Assembly: GCA_032622095.1 (NCBI GenBank) | Contig: CP136062.1 | Span: forward strand, 162,066,875-162,130,874 | Direction of reading: 5' to 3' | Length of the DNA: 64,000 bases | Source: Siphonodentalium dalli | Taxonomy: Eukaryota > Mollusca > Scaphopoda > Gadilida > Siphonodentaliidae | In this document: piece after piece, positions 56,901 to 64,000 of the stretch | How positions within the stretch are numbered: the stretch's first letter is position 1 | Layout of the letters: every line of letters starts with the position of its first letter | Program-made: the position numbers and the translations under genes | The notes under the pieces: generated by a model | The model's database searches: none | Told to the model about the DNA's origin: nothing | The model's input: the letters and a program-made list of their open reading frames with translations, nothing else

Positions 56901-59900
56901 AGTGGTACATTTTAGGGAGAATAATGTATGTCTCCAAAGTTGCCCTTTGGTTGGTCCCTGGGGATCAAAGCATAAATATCAAATACCATTTGGATCTCAG
57001 GCTGTCGGAATGACAAACACTCGTCAGAATTAATTGTCACTGAAAATCATGCGATAAGCCTATTAAATAACAATAACAAACACAGAAAATGATATTTATA
57101 TATATGGGTAGGGACGTTGCTATAGACTTTGTGTTTATTGAAGGCTGCCCACCTTAGAATTTTCATGCATCTCCTTGCCTTGATATGTCAAAAATTCCCA
57201 CTTTGTAACTTCATTTGTTCCGTCATTTTCCAACTAATATAAAAAACTTCCCAAATGATTGAAAAATATTCGAATCTTAGTCTAAACACAACATATTTTT
57301 AATCTAATTGCAAATTAGAAAATTAAACTTTCAGAATAATTTCAGCCTAAGTTCTGTTGATTCGGGCATAATATTTCCAAACGTTGAACATTTTAACAAA
57401 ATTAAGTTGGGTACCTCCAGTCACCACATCCCTGAGCTTTTACATTGTTTAAAAATATCGCTAGATATATAACCCCACGATACACTAAATGATGAGATAC
57501 ATTGATCGTTCTTTGTTTAATATGATGACCATTCCATGAAAATTAGTACATATATGTGGTATATTTACATTGCTGCAAATATTATGAGCCTGTTTTGAAA
57601 ATATCCTTTCATGTGCAGGTTTGTAGGACTATAGTCAACCACTTTACAGTAATGCCCTAAATAATCGACTCCTTAACCACAGAAGAATTATGGCTAACTT
57701 TTCAGGATTTAGTCAGAATATGGCTTGTTGCCATTCATTGGAAAGCTCTCAGTGAGAGCTTTCCGATGAATGGCAACAAGGCATATTTCCGAATAAATCC
57801 TGAAAAGTTACTCATAATTCTGCTGTGGTTAAGGAGTTGATTATTTAGGGTATTACTGTATTATGTTGGTATGGTAGAGATAAAATCATAAAAACTAACA
57901 ACATATGCATGAATTAACTGTTCGGTACAATTTCATTGTAGAAGATAATTAACAAATATAACAATTAAAAGACAAATCTATCATCGTCATGTTTGAAAAT
58001 TTCAACTGTGATTTAGACTCTCCCCACAACTACTAAATCTGTTTGGTTGCCAAGTGTTCTATCAGATGAATATTGGGAAAGGTATCATTGATTTCTGCCC
58101 CATCTCTGAAAAATAGTGCCCAATTGTTGAGCAATAGTATAAAGAGAAAGTGGCGCATGAAGTCAAAAACAGTTTTCAGTTAACAGCTAACATAATATAC
58201 ACTTTCTGGACTGTCGTGATCGAGCTTGGTTCTGCTTCCGATTCCCGAAATTCAATGACTCAGAATAGTGCGTGGTTTTATTGTTGTAACTTTATTCTGT
58301 TTCGTGCTTTTAAACTATTGGCATCATGAATTATATTCTGTTGAAGTGTTGATTGTGTCATTCAAGACGACCTGAATCCCAATTATTTAATGCCCCTTTC
58401 AGAAAATATGGGCTCAATCTCAGTCTTCTGTATGGTCTTTAATAACTTAATAAGATTTTGTAAGGTGTTTCAGTGACTTCATTGCAGGGTAGAGTCCAAC
58501 TCTGCCCCTTTTTTACTGACCGACCCCGTTTAATCATATTTGAATCCCAACTATCTGTGTCTGGACCATTCACACAGGGACGTGGCTAGAGGGTCTCCAT
58601 TGGGGGGGGGGGGGGGGGGGGGGGGTGTCCATATTGGGAAATTCCAACACAAATTTTGCATAATTCCATTTGCATTCCCCCCACTTACATGTACACCTTA
58701 GTGCTCAGGCCTAATATCCTATATATTCTATATTCCCCGTATGAGAACATTAAGATATTTTAACCTGAAAAATTGCATAAATCCTAACATCTAGTGGTCT
58801 AACTCCAGACAAATGCACACGGCTACAGGCAAGAGACCAGGACACACTGGGCTGACCATGGTTGTTCGGCCCAGTGTGAGAAAATTTTGAAAACTGTACA
58901 AGAAAATCGCAAATCCTAGCATCTAGACTGGCCTCAACTGAAGCTTTCCTATAGTGTTGGAAATTTCAAACCTCATACTCCCCATCCGGTTGGAAAATTC
59001 TCCAACTGATGACCGTTTCAGTCCACAAGTTTGACCAAATGTAGTATAATATTTTATTCCACACCCATTGACGTGAGTCACATGTATTCAACGGAATCCC
59101 AGCCATTGAATACATATTTGTGTATACCTCTAGTGGAATACAAGCCGGAACTATTCTTGTTGACGTTGTCGCCAAGAAAGATGACGTACATTACATCGAT
59201 CATTCGCTTCCGGTGATCCCCCCATAATTACTGGTTATTTGTCAGAATTAAATCACAATAAATGTAGCTATAGTAACAATGAAGGTGACATTCATGGATT
59301 GAACTTATCTGACTGAACAGTGTAGAATAAATACAGAACACAACTTGCATCATAATCTCGAATCTTTTATCGAACTCGTTGCGGACAGCGCAAAGTTATA
59401 TATCCTTGCGCCATCTGCAACTCATTCGATAAAAGATTCTCGATTAAGATGCGCTTTGTGTTCTGTCTATTTATTATATAACTTGCCCATGAATTATAAG
59501 GTTTTAGCAGTGAGATATAAGTGATATCCCACTAGTGAATGATATCAGCTTGAAATTTCTGTTGTATTGACATTCATTGGGGGCCATAGGCAAGTAACTA
59601 AAGTATATAATAAACAGAATATCCACACTTTTTCAGTGGATATTTGAATTTCCACTCGTGGCTAAAGCCACTCGTGGAAATTCAATGTTTTGTCATCACT
59701 CATGAGATATAACCCATATCCACTGAAAAAGTGTGGATATCCTCTATGTTTTGTTAAAATAATTAGCAGTTTTGGATTGGCCACGGGGGAGGGACAATGA
59801 CACACCGGGGCGACAATGGTTCGACCCGGTGTGTGAAAATTTTGAAATCTGAACAAAAAATTGCAAAATCCAAGCATCTAGACTAGCCTCAAGCCTTCCT

Positions 59901-61379
59901 AGAGTTAGAAATTTCAAACCTGGACACCCCCACTTAGGTTGGGAAATTTCCAACTGATGACAATTCCAATGACAATGTTGACCAAATGTATGACAATATT
60001 GTTTTCTTAAATTAACTAGCAGTTTTGACTGGCCACGGGGGAGGGACCAGGACACAAGCTTTCCAAGTGTTGGAAATTTCCAACCTGTCACCCCCCTAAG
60101 GTTGGAAATTTTCTAACTGATGACCATTTTAGTCAAAAATTGTGACAAAAAATAGGAAAATATACAAATATTGGTCCAAAAACAATTAATTCCCATAATA
60201 AATTGTTTGAAAATCAAACTACAAGAACATTTTCAACCTATTGTTAGTGTGAAATTTCCAACTAATGTTTTGGCAGGTATGAAATTTCCAACTGTTGAAA
60301 ATTTTGACCAAAGTTGTGGGGGGGGGGCTGAGACACCCCTCCCCCCCTGTTGCCACGTCTCTGCTTCACACCAAATTAATCAGTCAGATTGTTCCAGAAA
60401 AGATGCCTCAATGAATTTCTTATCAGTGATTTCATTACACAGACAAGTTCTAATTCCCCTACTGACCCCTAGCCCTGACTAAGTTCTTGAGAGTCGACCA
60501 CCAAAATAACAAATCTGGTCTAGTAATTTCTGAGCATATTTTTTAGGAGTTGAAGTGAATTCATTGGTACCAAGTACCTCTAGATATGTCTAATGTTGGT
60601 ATGCAGCAAAATATCAGAGCATTTGTACCCTGTTGTTATATTGGGTACAGTTGTTAAATTTCAGAATTACAAATCTAGACAAGGGTCGCACATCAAAGAT
60701 GGATCTGGTTGATTTTTATTGCCCATGCGAATGAATCTGTTCGACCGAGAATCACTAAAAATGGACGAACTTAAGAACCATAACTCAAAACTAAGGACCG
60801 AAACTCATGTAAAAAAAAATTGGACATAACCTGATTTTTAAACTCAATCAAGATTTTGTTGTGAAAGATCCATATACCCAATATGAATGGAATCAGTTGA
60901 CAATTGTTCAAGTTTTCGCATTAACAGTCGTAAAATTGCTAAAAATAGACAAAATTAGGGCCATAACTCAGGTAAAATACATCGGACAAACCTGGTTTTT
61001 GAACTAGATCGTGATATTGTTGTGAAAGGTCCATGTCCACATATCAAACATGAATGTAATCGATTGACATTTGTTGAAGGTGTGAATATATATGCATGTA
61101 AATAATTAGAGTACACTACATATAGTAATCAATTGATAACTGAAGCGGCATTTCAAAAAATGTTGTTGTTGTTGAAATCTGATGATATGGGGACCATAAA
61201 ATTGGATTGAGTACCTTTAAATACAATGTTTCAAATTAAATGAATGTAAAGAAATAAATACATACCAACATTGCATGTTGTCCCTTGATATTCCGTGGTA
61301 CAGGTACACGTGAACTGATTGACCTCATCTACACATGTTCCGCCATTCAGGCAAGGACTGGATGCACATTCATTGATAT
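41884..61379 (-). CDS. EGF-domain secreted or surface protein, 3' part (minus strand)
   Basis: Five minus-strand exons join in phase 1: 61266..61379 (calcium-binding EGF), 54897..55013 (EGF), 53730..53750 (seven-residue microexon), 42472..42768 (99-residue unknown segment) and about 41884..41915 (terminal). Each internal exon has AG and GT at its edges, and each internal length is a multiple of three, as usual for shuffled phase 1-1 extracellular modules. The EGF exons mark a secreted or membrane protein. No membrane segment is visible in the part present, and the 5' exons are outside the window. I do not recognise the protein; the segment after the EGFs has Cys at irregular spacing and is not another EGF. 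The gene converges on TBC1D20 and spans about 20 kb because its introns carry many transposons. Confidence 0.75.
42075..42181. mobile_element. Family C half palindrome
   Basis: One arm from tacagtaatgccctaattaa to gaaagctctcgg, about 290 bp from the donor of the 99-residue exon, inside the last intron of the EGF gene. Confidence 0.8.
42190..42443. mobile_element. Family A MITE fragment next to a splice donor
   Basis: Contains the shared middle ('ttccccagttgaagttggtg', 'cttctgcaaatta'), one hairpin (about 42330..42417) and the right outer arm ending ttttcaggcttg, 28 bp from the donor of exon 42472..42768. Confidence 0.78.
42472..42768 (-). CDS. 99-residue unidentified Cys-containing exon
   Basis: The acceptor is aactcttgcag (minus strand) and the donor gtgagtattt. 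The exon is 297 nt, open throughout, phase 1-1. It starts [21 protein letters not shown], then [14 protein letters not shown], a Met/Thr/Ser-rich middle, NSC and NIAC, and ends [15 protein letters not shown]. There are six Cys; with one in the microexon and one in the terminal exon the total is eight, an even number that could pair. It is not EGF, Ig, FN3, lectin or CUB by eye. A truncated copy lies 2.7 kb upstream in the preceding intron, and a family A MITE ends about 30 bp from its donor. Confidence 0.8.
43120..45020 (-). repeat. Family G array, reverse orientation
   Basis: At least a dozen degenerate units of about 120 bp carry 'ataactctagcaaaaatggg', 'attcgaacttgacctgt', 'cacataccaaatttggttc' and 'agttatcatccggaaacc'. 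Three ggacggacgcac tracts end sub-blocks at 44335, 44550 and 44980. ORFs here are repeat by-products. Confidence 0.82.
45421..45540 (-). pseudogene. Truncated duplicate of the 99-residue exon
   Basis: This segment closely matches 42672..42790, covering the end of the upstream intron and roughly the first 100 nt of the 99-residue exon. Read in the parental frame it stays open through [11 protein letters not shown], but the first Cys has become Ser, the acceptor AG has become AA, and similarity stops abruptly at about 45421. It should not be spliced at the ancestral site. An AG one base further would shift the frame. Confidence 0.75.
45770..47665 (-). repeat. Family F array, reverse orientation
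   Basis: Units with 'tccaagatggctgctgg', 'agctcccatctagaggtcac' and 'gtatgtagggtgtgtcaaagg'. It ends with gacggatggacgg and the head hairpin half 'aagtcaagtttgagct' at 47643..47658, mirroring 7759..10015. 46225..46670 inserts 'cctaggcaa' repeats of another kind. Confidence 0.82.
47740..49147. mobile_element. Family A MITE split by a hAT-like element
   Basis: Left arm aagcctgcaaatagtgtctg with hairpin to about 47861 and middle to 48039; right part 49005..49147 with second hairpin and arm ending 'tttgcagacttg'. The insert is 48040..48996. Confidence 0.85.
48040..48996. mobile_element. hAT-like non-autonomous element, perfect 8-bp duplication
   Basis: The ends cagacctgttaagttt and aaacttaacagctctg are inverted with one mismatch. 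Inner 'tccgggaga' and atccgggag motifs recur. The flanks are ctgtacat at 48032..48039 and 48997..49004. No transposase ORF. Confidence 0.93.
49315..49490 (-). repeat. Family F remnant, reverse orientation
   Basis: Contains 'aaaagatggctgccagca', 'agctcccacgacggagac' and the head 'agctcaaacttgaatttgtt'. Confidence 0.65.
49745..50052 (+). repeat. 52-bp tandem repeat, six units
   Basis: Unit tcaatagaacaaatatatgg, 'tcaagtaaccttatca' and gagaatgtgtgctgta. The marker atatatgg recurs every 52 bp; the first unit is the most divergent. Confidence 0.93.
50651..50790. repeat. Palindrome with 18-bp perfect core arms
   Basis: gtaaattaggtctggacc (50695..50712) and its complement (50726..50743), with imperfect complementarity outward through 'cgtccccattttatagcag' and 'ctattaactggggactcgt'. 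Confidence 0.85.
50996..51205. mobile_element. TTAA MITE with aaaggggtactgtac ends
   Basis: Left ttaaaggggtactgtacact; right gggtacagtgcccctttaa. TTAA at both borders. Its right part is repeated at 53198..53342. Confidence 0.85.
51300..53045 (+). repeat. 67-bp minisatellite, about 26 units
   Basis: Unit catatatcccctccccttat, gaagcctaattgttatactt, ggaagctcagtttctgtttt and a short ttgggag/tcggcag variant. Spacing 66-67 bp. Units vary at several sites and do not show the strict higher-order order of the 46-bp array by eye. Confidence 0.95.
53046..53660 (+). repeat. Tail of the 67-bp array and its single-unit duplicate
   Basis: 53046..53197 is the array's 3' flank ('tgtatggcgaggtgataat' ... gacagacaggtggccttgca). 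53198..53660 then repeats the sequence from 51056 on: right half of the TTAA MITE, about one 67-bp unit (53445..53510) and the same 3' flank. Confidence 0.88.
53730..53750 (-). CDS. 21-nt microexon of the EGF gene
   Basis: The minus strand shows ttattttcag, 21 bases, then gtgagtacc. With a phase 1-1 junction it encodes P-H-A-D-P-C-T plus one base, joining both neighbours in frame. The strong splice sites and exact phase support it; a 21-nt exon has little coding signal of its own. Confidence 0.6.
53924..54372. mobile_element. TTAA MITE, inverted relative of 35227..35667
   Basis: TTAA at both borders; the ends aaaggcccatttaattttc and gaaaattaagtgggcctt; inner sequence matches the other copy in reverse. 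It lies between the microexon and the EGF exon. Confidence 0.9.
54897..55013 (-). CDS. EGF-like exon without calcium motif
   Basis: The exon reads [17 protein letters not shown] and then [17 protein letters not shown]. Six cysteines follow the EGF pattern C-x4-C-x5-C-x10-C-x-C-x8-C, with GFYG before the last one. Residues after the third Cys (V-P) do not fit the hydroxylation consensus. It is 117 nt, phase 1-1, acceptor ttacag, donor gtaagt. Confidence 0.93.
55518..55747. mobile_element. Family A MITE, left arm shortened
   Basis: Hairpins at about 55528..55614 and 55626..55718. The left outer arm is deleted between caagccttga and atgaggtcc; the right arm ends aaggcttg. 'atgcatactagtac' occurs on both sides (55504, 55751) and again at 56325. 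Confidence 0.82.
55794..55975. repeat. Foldback repeat with about 85-bp arms
   Basis: gtcattatacaatgttgtgt...'agtcatattggacgag' pairs with 'gtccaatatgacttttcag'...acacaacattgtataatgac around a loop near 55885. 56220..56310 repeats the 'gagtccaatatgactttt' motif. Confidence 0.9.
56641..56868. mobile_element. Family C palindrome, full copy
   Basis: Arms of about 110 bp around 'agctctcactgagagct'. A 35-bp stub of the same end lies at 56342..56378. Confidence 0.9.
56878..57650. other. Intronic sequence, nothing recognised
   Basis: AT-rich, with a small piece (56880..56960, 'gggagaagtg', 'ttggtccctgggg') resembling 10790..10860 and 11320..11400. No exon signal in the EGF phase was seen. Confidence 0.5.
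57655..57860. mobile_element. Family C palindrome, full copy
   Basis: Arms of about 100 bp around gctctcagtgagagc; the ends are tacagtaatgccctaaataa and ggtattactgta. Confidence 0.92.
57861..58800. other. Intronic sequence with a 24-G run
   Basis: No genes or repeats recognised, except an uninterrupted G run at 58602..58625. Confidence 0.5.
59326..59475. repeat. Foldback repeat
   Basis: 'aataaatacagaacaca', 'gaatcttttatcgaa' and 'gcggacagcgcaa' pair with the complementary 'ttgcgcc', 'ttcgataaaagattc' and 'tgtgttctgtctatttatt'. Confidence 0.85.
59597..59745. repeat. Nested palindromes
   Basis: atatccacactttttcagtg with its complement at 59717..59740, and inside it gaatttccactcgtgg/ccactcgtggaaattc around a 6-bp loop near 59665. 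Confidence 0.9.
60680..61130 (+). repeat. Family G-like degenerate repeats
   Basis: Two units of about 180 bp with 'ccataactca', 'ttttgttgtgaaagatccat' and 'aatcagttgacaattgttc'. A relative lies at 63060..63190. Before it, 60330..60680 shows nothing recognisable. Confidence 0.6.
61266..61379 (-). CDS. Calcium-binding EGF-like exon
   Basis: The exon reads [16 protein letters not shown] and then [20 protein letters not shown] on the minus strand (the first Asp codon is split). Cys spacing is C-x4-C-x5-C-x8-C-x-C-x8-C. The leading D-I-N-E is the calcium-binding signature, and C-x-D-x4-F-x-C-x-C fits the Asp/Asn beta-hydroxylation consensus. The exon is 114 nt, phase 1-1; the acceptor is atttcag and the donor gtatg. 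Confidence 0.92.
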
Positions 61380-61429
61380 CTGAAATAATGATGCACTATA
61401 TATATACACAGATCAACAAAAGGGTGATA

Positions 61430-61925
61430 AAATCCTTTCAGTGCCAGGGGCCGATCTCATCGGCCCTAATTTACGGTCTGTAAAATCGGCCCTAAAAAAA
61501 ATAAAAAATAAAATTAGTTTTTTTTTAGATTTTTATTAGATTTGTTTGGGTTGAATTTATTTTGGGTATGCTTAAGCATGCTATAGCAAATTTAAAAACA
61601 AACTGGATAAAACCTTAGGGGCATGTTATAACTCAAAACTATCACCAAGTATTCATAGTAATAATTTTGATGCCCATGAAAAACGTAAGATTCCCTGGCA
61701 CTAAACCTACAAAATAAGTCTGTTAAAGAATATAAGAAAAAATTATTAAAATTGTAAAAAATTGTAAAAAATAATTACAAATTACAAATGATGAAAAATT
61801 GTTAGGCCAATGCATTCTCTTATATATGCGAGGTGACCTATGGTCGACTCGCATATATAAGAGAATGCATTGGCACAGGGTATATGGGTTGATACAAAAA
61901 TCGGACCTGGCACTGAAAGGGTTAA
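61430..61925. mobile_element. TTAACCC-type element enclosing a family B palindrome
   Basis: Ends 'cctttcagtgccaggggccg' and 'cctggcactgaaagggttaa'; a palindrome at about 61806..61878. It lies just upstream (minus strand) of the calcium-binding EGF exon. Confidence 0.7.
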
Positions 61926-61949
61926 TAGGGGTATGTTAATAGGGGTATG

Positions 61950-62030
61950 TTGATACGGCATGAGCACGGAAGGATAGAACAAGAGGCACAGCCTTGAGTT
62001 CTATCCTTTCGTGATGGCACAAGTGCTACG
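61950..62030. repeat. Hairpin
   Basis: gagcacggaaggatagaac pairs with gttctatcctttcgtgat around a loop of about 20 bases. 62090..62130 holds a reverse match to 7500..7560. 62140..62510 shows nothing else. Confidence 0.75.
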
Positions 62031-62518
62031 GCAGTCATCGTCAAACATATTAACATACGTGTCATTCTGTGTTTATCACACATTAACGAGAGGCCGATGA
62101 TGATCGGCAGATGTTTAACCCATCCCTTGTTGATAGTTAATTGCTATGATCAGAACCATAATCTAGAGTTTATGTTAAATTATAGAGTATGCTGTACTAA
62201 AGTAGTATAGACAAATGTACATAATAACACAAATTATTTGAATTTATGGGTCAAAAGAGAAGGGTTAATATAACATCAAAACTATAGAGCCTGTCACCAC
62301 TTCCATAGTGTAAGCAGTTCTATTTTTGTTGTTGCAATTTGCCATGTCAGATATCAAAATAATGTAGTTATATAATAATGGAAAAGGTTAAATGACATGG
62401 AATGGGTAAAAGAGGTTAGTATTTTACAAATTGATCAAACTGATCAGTACCAAAAACGATAGGGGGTGAGGTCACGGTGCTTTATCAAATACCTGGAAAT
62501 TAAAAATTAGAATGATTT

Positions 62519-63006
62519 TTAAAGGTACTCGATCTGATAAAACTCCTCTCAATTACTATTTCAATGGCTTCGGGGGTCAAAAATATTTGATTCGAGTCGA
62601 GAAAGTCACCCATCAAAGCTCAGATTTGTTAGATATCGATTTTAGAAATCTATTATTTTTCATTATCGGGAATACTTTCTGGCCCAGATCTCAGTCAAAA
62701 TTGCGTTATTATTACCACTTGATTTTAGAGTTATCCATCCTTGTCTGTTTGAATAGTGTTTGTGTGTACAAATCTCGAGAAGGAAACAAAATTGACGGCA
62801 ACTATTAGTACTCATCTCGAGAACATAAGAATTTTCAAAAATCAATATCTAATAACTCTGAGCTTTGTTTGATGGGTTCCTCGACTCGAATCAAATATTT
62901 TTTACCACCAAAGCCAAAGAAATAGTAATATAGGACCCTCTGATCGGATTGTTGTTGTTGGAATCTGTTGAGATGGGGACCCTCTGGTCGGATTGAGTAC
63001 CTTTAA
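62519..63006. mobile_element. Family E MITE, TTAA-flanked
   Basis: The ends ttaaaggtactcgatctgat and gtcggattgagtacctttaa with TTAA at both borders. It matches 31999..32474 through most of its length. ORFs at 62512 and 62663 lie on it and are not genes. Confidence 0.88.
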
Positions 63007-63489
63007 ACAAAGAGTTCAATCTAAAAAAAAAAATGAAAAGAAATTTATTTTCATTTTTTATAAAAAGGGCCATAACTCAGTAACAAAAATTCAGATCAAA
63101 CCCATATTTGAACTTGATCTGTATTTTGAGCTGCGAAACTCAAATACAAAACTTGGTACCAATGGGATAGATATCTATGCATAAAATGTCTACAGACAGA
63201 CGTACATTTACTATCAATGGGTTGTTAATCCGGATGTTGACAAATAATTTTTTCTCAACAGCATCAATTAGCCCTACCAACATCATTGCAATTCAGCAGC
63301 CCCACAAACATAATAGCAAATTAGCAATTTAAGACAACTTGACAAGAGGTAGTTGTTATATGATTGAACCAGATACCTAGGAGCACAATGCATATATTGA
63401 AAATACTCTCTGGGGCCAATAATGTCTGCTAGCCTTAACCTACCATAGTTGATAAATGAACATCATAATACATGGGAGAGTTTAACATG

Positions 63490-63919
63490 AATCAGGGAGC
63501 TAACTGTGTTCCAGAGTCGGGGAGCGAGTTTCAATTGATATATGGTTGGTTCATATTGCTATTAAAGTATTTTTAATTTAAATTTTCTGTTAATTTTGCT
63601 AAATGTTTATTATAAATTGCCAAATTCTGCATAAAAAGGGTTAAAATTGTAAGGGCATATTTCAGTTGTACGAGTAAATACAGCTAGTAAATAGTAAAAT
63701 TGAACAAAAAATCTAAATTATTTGGCTTTATTTTGACGATTGATACTAATTTTCAGGATGCTTCATATTGAAAAAAAAACACCAATGCCCGATATAATCC
63801 ATATTTGGTTTCAGTAAGGTCTATATTTGGACAAAATACTATAAGAAACACTGTGTTTTACACATATACATATATATAGGAATCAGGGAGCTAAATGTGT
63901 TCCAGAGTCGGGGAGCGAG
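63490..63919 (+). repeat. 39-bp direct repeats 391 bp apart
   Basis: aatcagggagctaactgtgt...gtcggggagcgag at 63490..63528 and 63881..63919 with one mismatch. The sequence between is AT-rich and unassigned, as is 63920..64000. Confidence 0.85.
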
Positions 63920-64000
63920 CTAGTACACCGTGGAATGCTAAAGGTGAAGCTAACTGAAGAATGACCTTCACCTGATACATGCGACACGTTATTAAAGAAT

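Larger units (their letters stand above)
58840..60150. repeat. About 250-bp degenerate repeats, three units, one interrupted
   Basis: Units with 'gaaaattttgaaaactgta', 'agcatctagactggcctcaa', 'ttggaaatttcaaacct' and 'ccaactgatgaccg' lie at 58840..59050, 59757..60010 and 60010..60150 (short). The first is separated from the second by unrelated sequence (59055..59755). Small hairpins (acacaccgggg...cccggtgtgt) recur. Confidence 0.75.

Noticed and set aside
62479-62500. Further minus-strand exon after the acceptor-like tttttaatttccag
   Set aside because: The following sequence is not Cys-rich, and no donor in the expected phase was found.
1-64000. Prokaryotic defence, toxin or biosynthetic system
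   Set aside because: Coding density, introns, splice signals and MITE content all indicate animal nuclear DNA; no bacterial-type operon is present.

Overview
The window is animal nuclear DNA, AT-rich and crowded with repeats. Short phase-matched exons lie far apart between long introns, and almost everything between them is recognisable as non-autonomous DNA transposons, palindromes and tandem arrays. Repeat families with a short hairpin head, a CCGTCC-type tract and degenerate 'gccataactc' or 'tccaagatggctgc' units suggest a marine invertebrate. From memory a mollusc is the first guess, but other marine invertebrates such as hemichordates are not excluded. No prokaryotic operon, CRISPR array, rRNA or tRNA gene was recognised.

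Two protein genes can be supported, and they converge tail to tail. (1) Plus strand, 633..21306: the last five coding exons of TBC1D20, a Rab GTPase-activating protein. They give 239 residues ending in a C-terminal membrane anchor, and all splice phases match. The N-terminal half, with the catalytic arginine and glutamine fingers, lies before base 1. (2) Minus strand, about 61379 down to 41884: the 3' part of an EGF-domain secreted or surface protein. It has one calcium-binding EGF exon, one ordinary EGF exon, a 21-nt microexon, a 99-residue Cys-containing exon of a type I do not recognise, and a probable terminal exon. All junctions are phase 1. A truncated copy of the 99-residue exon (45421..45540) lies in the intron before it.

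Region by region. 1..22150: TBC1D20 and its introns. Intron 2 holds hairpin-headed repeats and two palindromic MITE families. Intron 4 holds a 3.8-kb hAT-like element carrying a 62-copy, 46-bp minisatellite with a perfect 19-unit higher-order duplication. The last coding exon sits between two near-identical inverted TTAA-flanked MITEs. 22150..41600: no convincing host gene. It holds MITEs, a degenerate inverted-repeat block (28.7-31.2 kb), LINE reverse-transcriptase remnants (34.7-36.8 kb) and a decayed element with long terminal inverted repeats (37.1-39.7 kb). 41600..61400: the EGF gene with more nested transposons and a 67-bp minisatellite of about 26 units lying next to a single-unit relative. 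61400..64000: upstream intron or flank with MITEs only.

The most informative content is how the elements nest. Several insertions can be read from target-site duplications or from empty sites in a second copy inside this window: 8-bp duplications for one palindromic family (hAT-like) and TTAA for others (piggyBac-like). Family names used below are my own labels: A = GCAGAATGAGG palindromes with 8-bp duplications; B = CATATATAAGAGAATGCA palindromes, most with TTAACCC ends; C = long near-perfect palindromes; E = TTAA-flanked 'ggtactcaatccgatc' MITEs; F and G = hairpin-headed degenerate tandem repeats; K = a DNA element present twice.
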